Shown piece after piece: positions 61,444-64,000 of a stretch of 64,000 nucleotides of DNA; position 1 is the stretch's first letter; every line of letters starts with the position of its first letter. Location: contig JAQJVL010000031.1 of assembly GCA_035578905.1 (NCBI GenBank), forward strand, positions 377,501 through 441,500, read 5' to 3'. The notes beneath the pieces were generated by a model, which had not been told where the DNA came from, made no database searches, and saw only the letters and a program-made list of their open reading frames with translations. Source of the stretch: Stictocephala bisonia (Eukaryota; Arthropoda; Insecta; Hemiptera; Membracidae). A program made the position numbers and the translations under genes.

Positions 61444-62790
61444 TGTACCGGGTCGTTTGACCGGTACATTTCGTTTTTTTCGTCATGGTCTGCCGGGCTG
61501 CTTGAGACCGCTCGTGCCCGGCGATTCGCTTACTTTGGTGGCCGTTGGCTCGGATTCGTTCGTTCCGTGTTCCAGCTCTGGTCGGTCAGGTTGGCCATCA
61601 GTTGGTTTCTTCCTTGCCTACTGAAACTACCATGCACGGCTAGATACTCCAAAACTCCAGGGTCCTTGAGTGGGACGTTCAGCTCTCAGCCTGCCGTCCG
61701 GTGGAATTTCGATCTTCCCAACTGCTAGCCTGGCCTGAGGACCATGGTGGAGCCTAGAGTCGCCCGCTATCCTCTCTACATCTTTGGGGTAGAAGTCTTC
61801 TGTCCTCAGGTCAGTGCGTTCCATTTTTGTTCCCGGCGGCTGAGCTGGGGGTTTTGATGTTATTATAAAAAAGAAAAAAAAGTGAAATATAAAAAAAAAG
61901 AAGAAAAAATTTTGTGGAACTATTTAATTTGGCCTAGGCCTAAAACTGATTGGACAAAGTGAATAAACAGCCATGGGGACATTCATGTGTATATATTTCA
62001 AATTTAAAAAAAAGAGAAAAAACTTATGTTAATACTCGTATTTATTGTTATTTATTTTAGTTAGTTTTATTTGGTTGTTATATTTTTTAGATTTTATATT
62101 TGTTAGGTCCCTATGGTTAAGTTATGTTATTTATTTATATGTTTAGGCCTAGTGATTGTTATTTATATTTTTTGTTAATTGTATTCTGGATGTCTTGAAG
62201 GGACTTTTTACTAGAACGGTACCGTGTTATATTTTTCTTTAAATTGTTTAATTTTTAAACTTTCACCGAAAGGGGATTCTTGTGCTTTGACTTAACTTCT
62301 AATTCGGAGCTGCCCAGGGATTCTGGCTTACACCCTGGCCTCGGTGGAATCATGGGATGTGGGCTGAATTGCCGGGGTTATTTGGGGTTATCTAAATTGT
62401 TTCTAAATGTTCCCTCTTAAGTTGTTATTAAATTGTCTTACGTTTTGGGTGTCTCTGGCTAAACTGCAGATAGGCCATGTAGTTGTTAATTGTTAATTTT
62501 GGTATTAGTAGCGTTTGTTGTTTTTGTAGCTTTGGTTATTTTCTTGTTAATTTTGTGTAGCTTGTTTGTTAAGTGCACTTGATATTGTGGCCTTCTGCCT
62601 GTTCATATTGTGGCCTTCTGCCTGCCAGTTTTTGAAGAAAAGTTTACTTGATAATAAATTTGTTTTGCTCAGCTACCGAGTTTTATTTTGACCCTCCAAC
62701 TGCCACCCGTGATCCCATCGCTTGTCTTGTTTTGAGCCATCCCCCAGTTGGCACGCTTTCCAGCTTTGGTGGGGGGGGGGATGGGTCTCA
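61444..62790 (+). repeat. 5' LTR, 1347 bp
   Basis: TGTACCGGGTCGTTTGACC at the start and GGGATGGGTCTCA at the end, collinear with the solo LTR at 11335-13371. The first 25 bp are partly palindromic (TGTACCGG ... CCGGTACA). AATAAA at 62653-62658 is a likely poly(A) signal. It lacks the 628-bp intron-like segment of the other copy, at junction 61655/61656. GTGGCCTTCTGCC is doubled near 62588-62621. Confidence 0.9.
62653..62658 (+). promoter_or_regulatory. polyadenylation-type signal in 5' LTR
   Basis: AATAAA about 135 bp before the LTR end, at the same relative place as in the solo LTR. Confidence 0.5.
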
Positions 62791-62792
62791 AT

Positions 62793-62804
62793 TGGTAGCA
62801 GAGC
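62793..62804 (+). other. primer binding site, initiator-Met tRNA type
   Basis: TGGTAGCAGAGC lies 2 bp after the LTR end. It matches the complement of the 3' end of animal initiator methionine tRNA (…CTGCTACCA) over 11-12 nt. A tRNA primer site next to the LTR is expected for an LTR retrotransposon. The solo LTR lacks it. Confidence 0.8.
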
Positions 62805-62811
62805 GTAGTTG

Positions 62812-62875
<64 letters not shown>

Positions 62876-63210
62876 AGATTGTCGCTCTCTTGGTTGTTGG
62901 CGGTGGGTGTTTGCCAGTTAGTAGGTCAGTGTTGGCTGACCTACCGTTTTGATAATTTGTAAAAAAAAAAAAAAAATAAAACAAATAAATAATTATATAA
63001 AAAAACAAAAAACAATTAAAAAACCAAATAAATAATTTTACTTATACTAAAAAAAAAAAAAAAGAATAGGCCCCTTGGCTACTTTGTTGAATGGGTTTCA
63101 CGGGTGGATGGGAGTGGTCGGCAGTGGCTCGGTAGGCTGAGGGTTTTAGTTCGTCTTGGACCCTGGAGTTGTCGTTTTTTTGTGTATTGTGGAGATTTGT
63201 TGCGTTCGAA
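62805..63210. other. leader with long A homopolymers
   Basis: A run of about 59 A at 62815-62873, further A-rich tracts at 62960-63063, and a short GC-richer stretch before the gag start. The run translates as poly-lysine in one frame, which is not a gene. Exact lengths may be sequencing or assembly dependent. Confidence 0.75.
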
Positions 63211-64000
63211 ATGGCCTATCTGCAGAATGTTGCCCTCCTAGTGAAGGAGGAATTGATTTTCGAGTTGAGGGCGCGTGGTGTGGTGACTCCGGAGGGTGAT
63301 GTTTTGAATCTCCGGAGGTTGCTGCGGGAGCAGTTGTCCGCGGGGACGGCGGTGGATTGGTCTGATCTACTGGAGGTTGGTGATGAGTTGTTGGTTTGTA
63401 AACGTAAGGTGGAAGGTTGGGAAGGGGTTTTGGAAGATTTGCAGCTGGAATCTCCCGTAGGTCGTGATCGGGCCTGCCATCTTGCACGTCTGGGGCACCT
63501 GCTTGCCCGCTTACGGATGGTCAACTGGGCACCGGGGTTGGAACCATCGGATAGTGCGTGGATCTTGGAGAGTGTGTCTAGGCTTGAGGAGATTTTTCAG
63601 GCACTCTCCGGTTCCACGACTCCTACGGGTTTGTGTCAGCGGCCTAATTTCTCGCTGTCGCCTAACATGTCGAGGCCGCAGGCTGAGACAACGGCTCTCA
63701 CTGTGCCTGAGGCTCCTTCTGAGCCTGCAGGCGTTTCTGTTGCGGTCGCTTGTGGTTCGGCTCCGGCTGCCATTCCTTCTGCTTCGGCTCCTTTGTGTTC
63801 ACCTGCTCTTCTGCAGCTGAGCTACCACAAGCTACCTAACCCTCTCGCGCCCATGATCCAGAATCTCCCGGTGATCGATGGGATGGATCCTGAGGAACTT
63901 CTGAAGTTTCTAGTGGCCTTTCTCAGACTTAGTGAGATTGCCGGCATGCAGGCTGGGGACTTGCTTCGCCTGATTTTCCCTTATTGCAGAGGTCCCGTTG
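63211..64000 (+). CDS. retrotransposon gag, 5' part (open at window edge)
   Basis: An open frame from ATG 63211 runs 263 codons with no stop to the window end. The last in-frame stop upstream is TAG at 63133, and 63211 is the first ATG after it. Residues 1-130 are charged and leucine-rich with coiled-coil-like stretches (LRRLLREQLSAG). Residues about 135-200 are Pro/Ala/Ser-rich and look like a linker. From about residue 204 the sequence reads YHKLPNPLAPMIQNLPVIDG then MDPEELLKFLVAFLRL. This fits the start of a capsid-like domain in gypsy-type Gag (LP.FDG.DP..LL.FL pattern). Gag would form the particle that packages element RNA. GC is near 57 percent, against about 30 percent in the flanking satellite. 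Zinc knuckle, protease and RT would lie to the right. Confidence 0.8.
   Translation, partial: MAYLQNVALLVKEELIFELRARGVVTPEGDVLNLRRLLREQLSAGTAVDWSDLLEVGDELLVCKRKVEGWEGVLEDLQLESPVGRDRACHLARLGHLLARLRMVNWAPGLEPSDSAWILESVSRLEEIFQALSGSTTPTGLCQRPNFSLSPNMSRPQAETTALTVPEAPSEPAGVSVAVACGSAPAAIPSASAPLCSPALLQLSYHKLPNPLAPMIQNLPVIDGMDPEELLKFLVAFLRLSEIAGMQAGDLLRLIFPYCRGPV

Larger units (their letters stand above)
61444..64000 (+). mobile_element. LTR retrotransposon, 5' part, inserted in the satellite
   Basis: A complete 5' LTR (61444-62790), a primer binding site (62793-62804), a long A-rich leader and an open gag frame (from 63211) run to the window edge. It breaks a satellite monomer after GATCCTAC, so CTAC (61440-61443) is the expected target-site duplication if this family makes 4 bp, as the solo LTR at 11335 suggests. 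GC content is far above the surroundings, and the gag is undamaged so far, which points to a young insertion. The class is probably Ty3/gypsy-like on gag style. The pol region that would decide is outside the window. Confidence 0.88.

Noticed and set aside
62648..62962. 104-codon frame with a poly-lysine run
   Set aside because: It crosses the LTR end, primer site and a 59-A homopolymer. It is a by-product of low complexity.
63146..63524. Two minus-strand frames of 102-113 codons
   Set aside because: They are antisense shadows of the gag frame in GC-rich DNA, with Pro/Ser/Thr-rich composition and no recognisable domain.
63464..63820. 118-codon plus-strand frame
   Set aside because: It lies in another frame of the gag coding region, which has a longer continuous frame from 63211.

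Overview
This is AT-rich eukaryotic DNA, most likely from an insect or other arthropod. The main clues are a degenerate (CCTAA)n/(TTAGG)n array, which is the common insect telomere repeat, and a repeat mix of LINEs, a Penelope-like element, tRNA- and 5S-derived SINEs, an LTR retrotransposon and foldback MITEs. I see no host gene that I can name, no rRNA and no intact tRNA gene. The only long open coding region is a retrotransposon gag at the right edge. Most other open frames are tandem repeats read as protein, or chance frames in AT-rich DNA.

Left part (1-11 kb): an 81-bp satellite (about 33 copies, running off the left edge), a 785-bp foldback element, a 19-bp minisatellite, unannotated AT-rich DNA with one weak candidate terminal exon (8884-9036), and a tRNA-derived SINE. 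At 11.3-13.4 kb lies a solo LTR of the same family as the element at the right edge. It carries a 628-bp GT...AG segment that the right-edge LTR lacks exactly.

Middle (13-48 kb): tRNA-derived SINEs, three broken LINE reverse-transcriptase remnants (15.2, 45.6 and 47.5 kb), tandem RTE-like tails (17.7 kb), a broken Penelope-like element on the minus strand (24.4-26.9 kb), a 98/197-bp tandem array (28.4 kb), a long (AC)n microsatellite (31.7 kb), a 1.25-kb near-complete inverted repeat (34.3 kb), 5S-rRNA-derived SINEs (19.4, 30.9, 36.2 and 44.5 kb) and two small foldbacks (39.7 and 40.0 kb).

Right part (48-64 kb): the degenerate telomere-like array next to a LINE remnant, a second copy of a tRNA-Leu/Ser-like SINE, a 36-bp and a 100-bp minisatellite, and a 167-172-bp satellite that becomes a six-monomer higher-order repeat of about 1002 bp. 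That array is interrupted by an LTR retrotransposon with an intact 5' LTR, an initiator-Met-type primer binding site and an open gag frame that runs off the window. The window as a whole looks like a gene-poor, repeat-dense, heterochromatin-like segment. All family assignments come from reading motifs by eye, without database searches.
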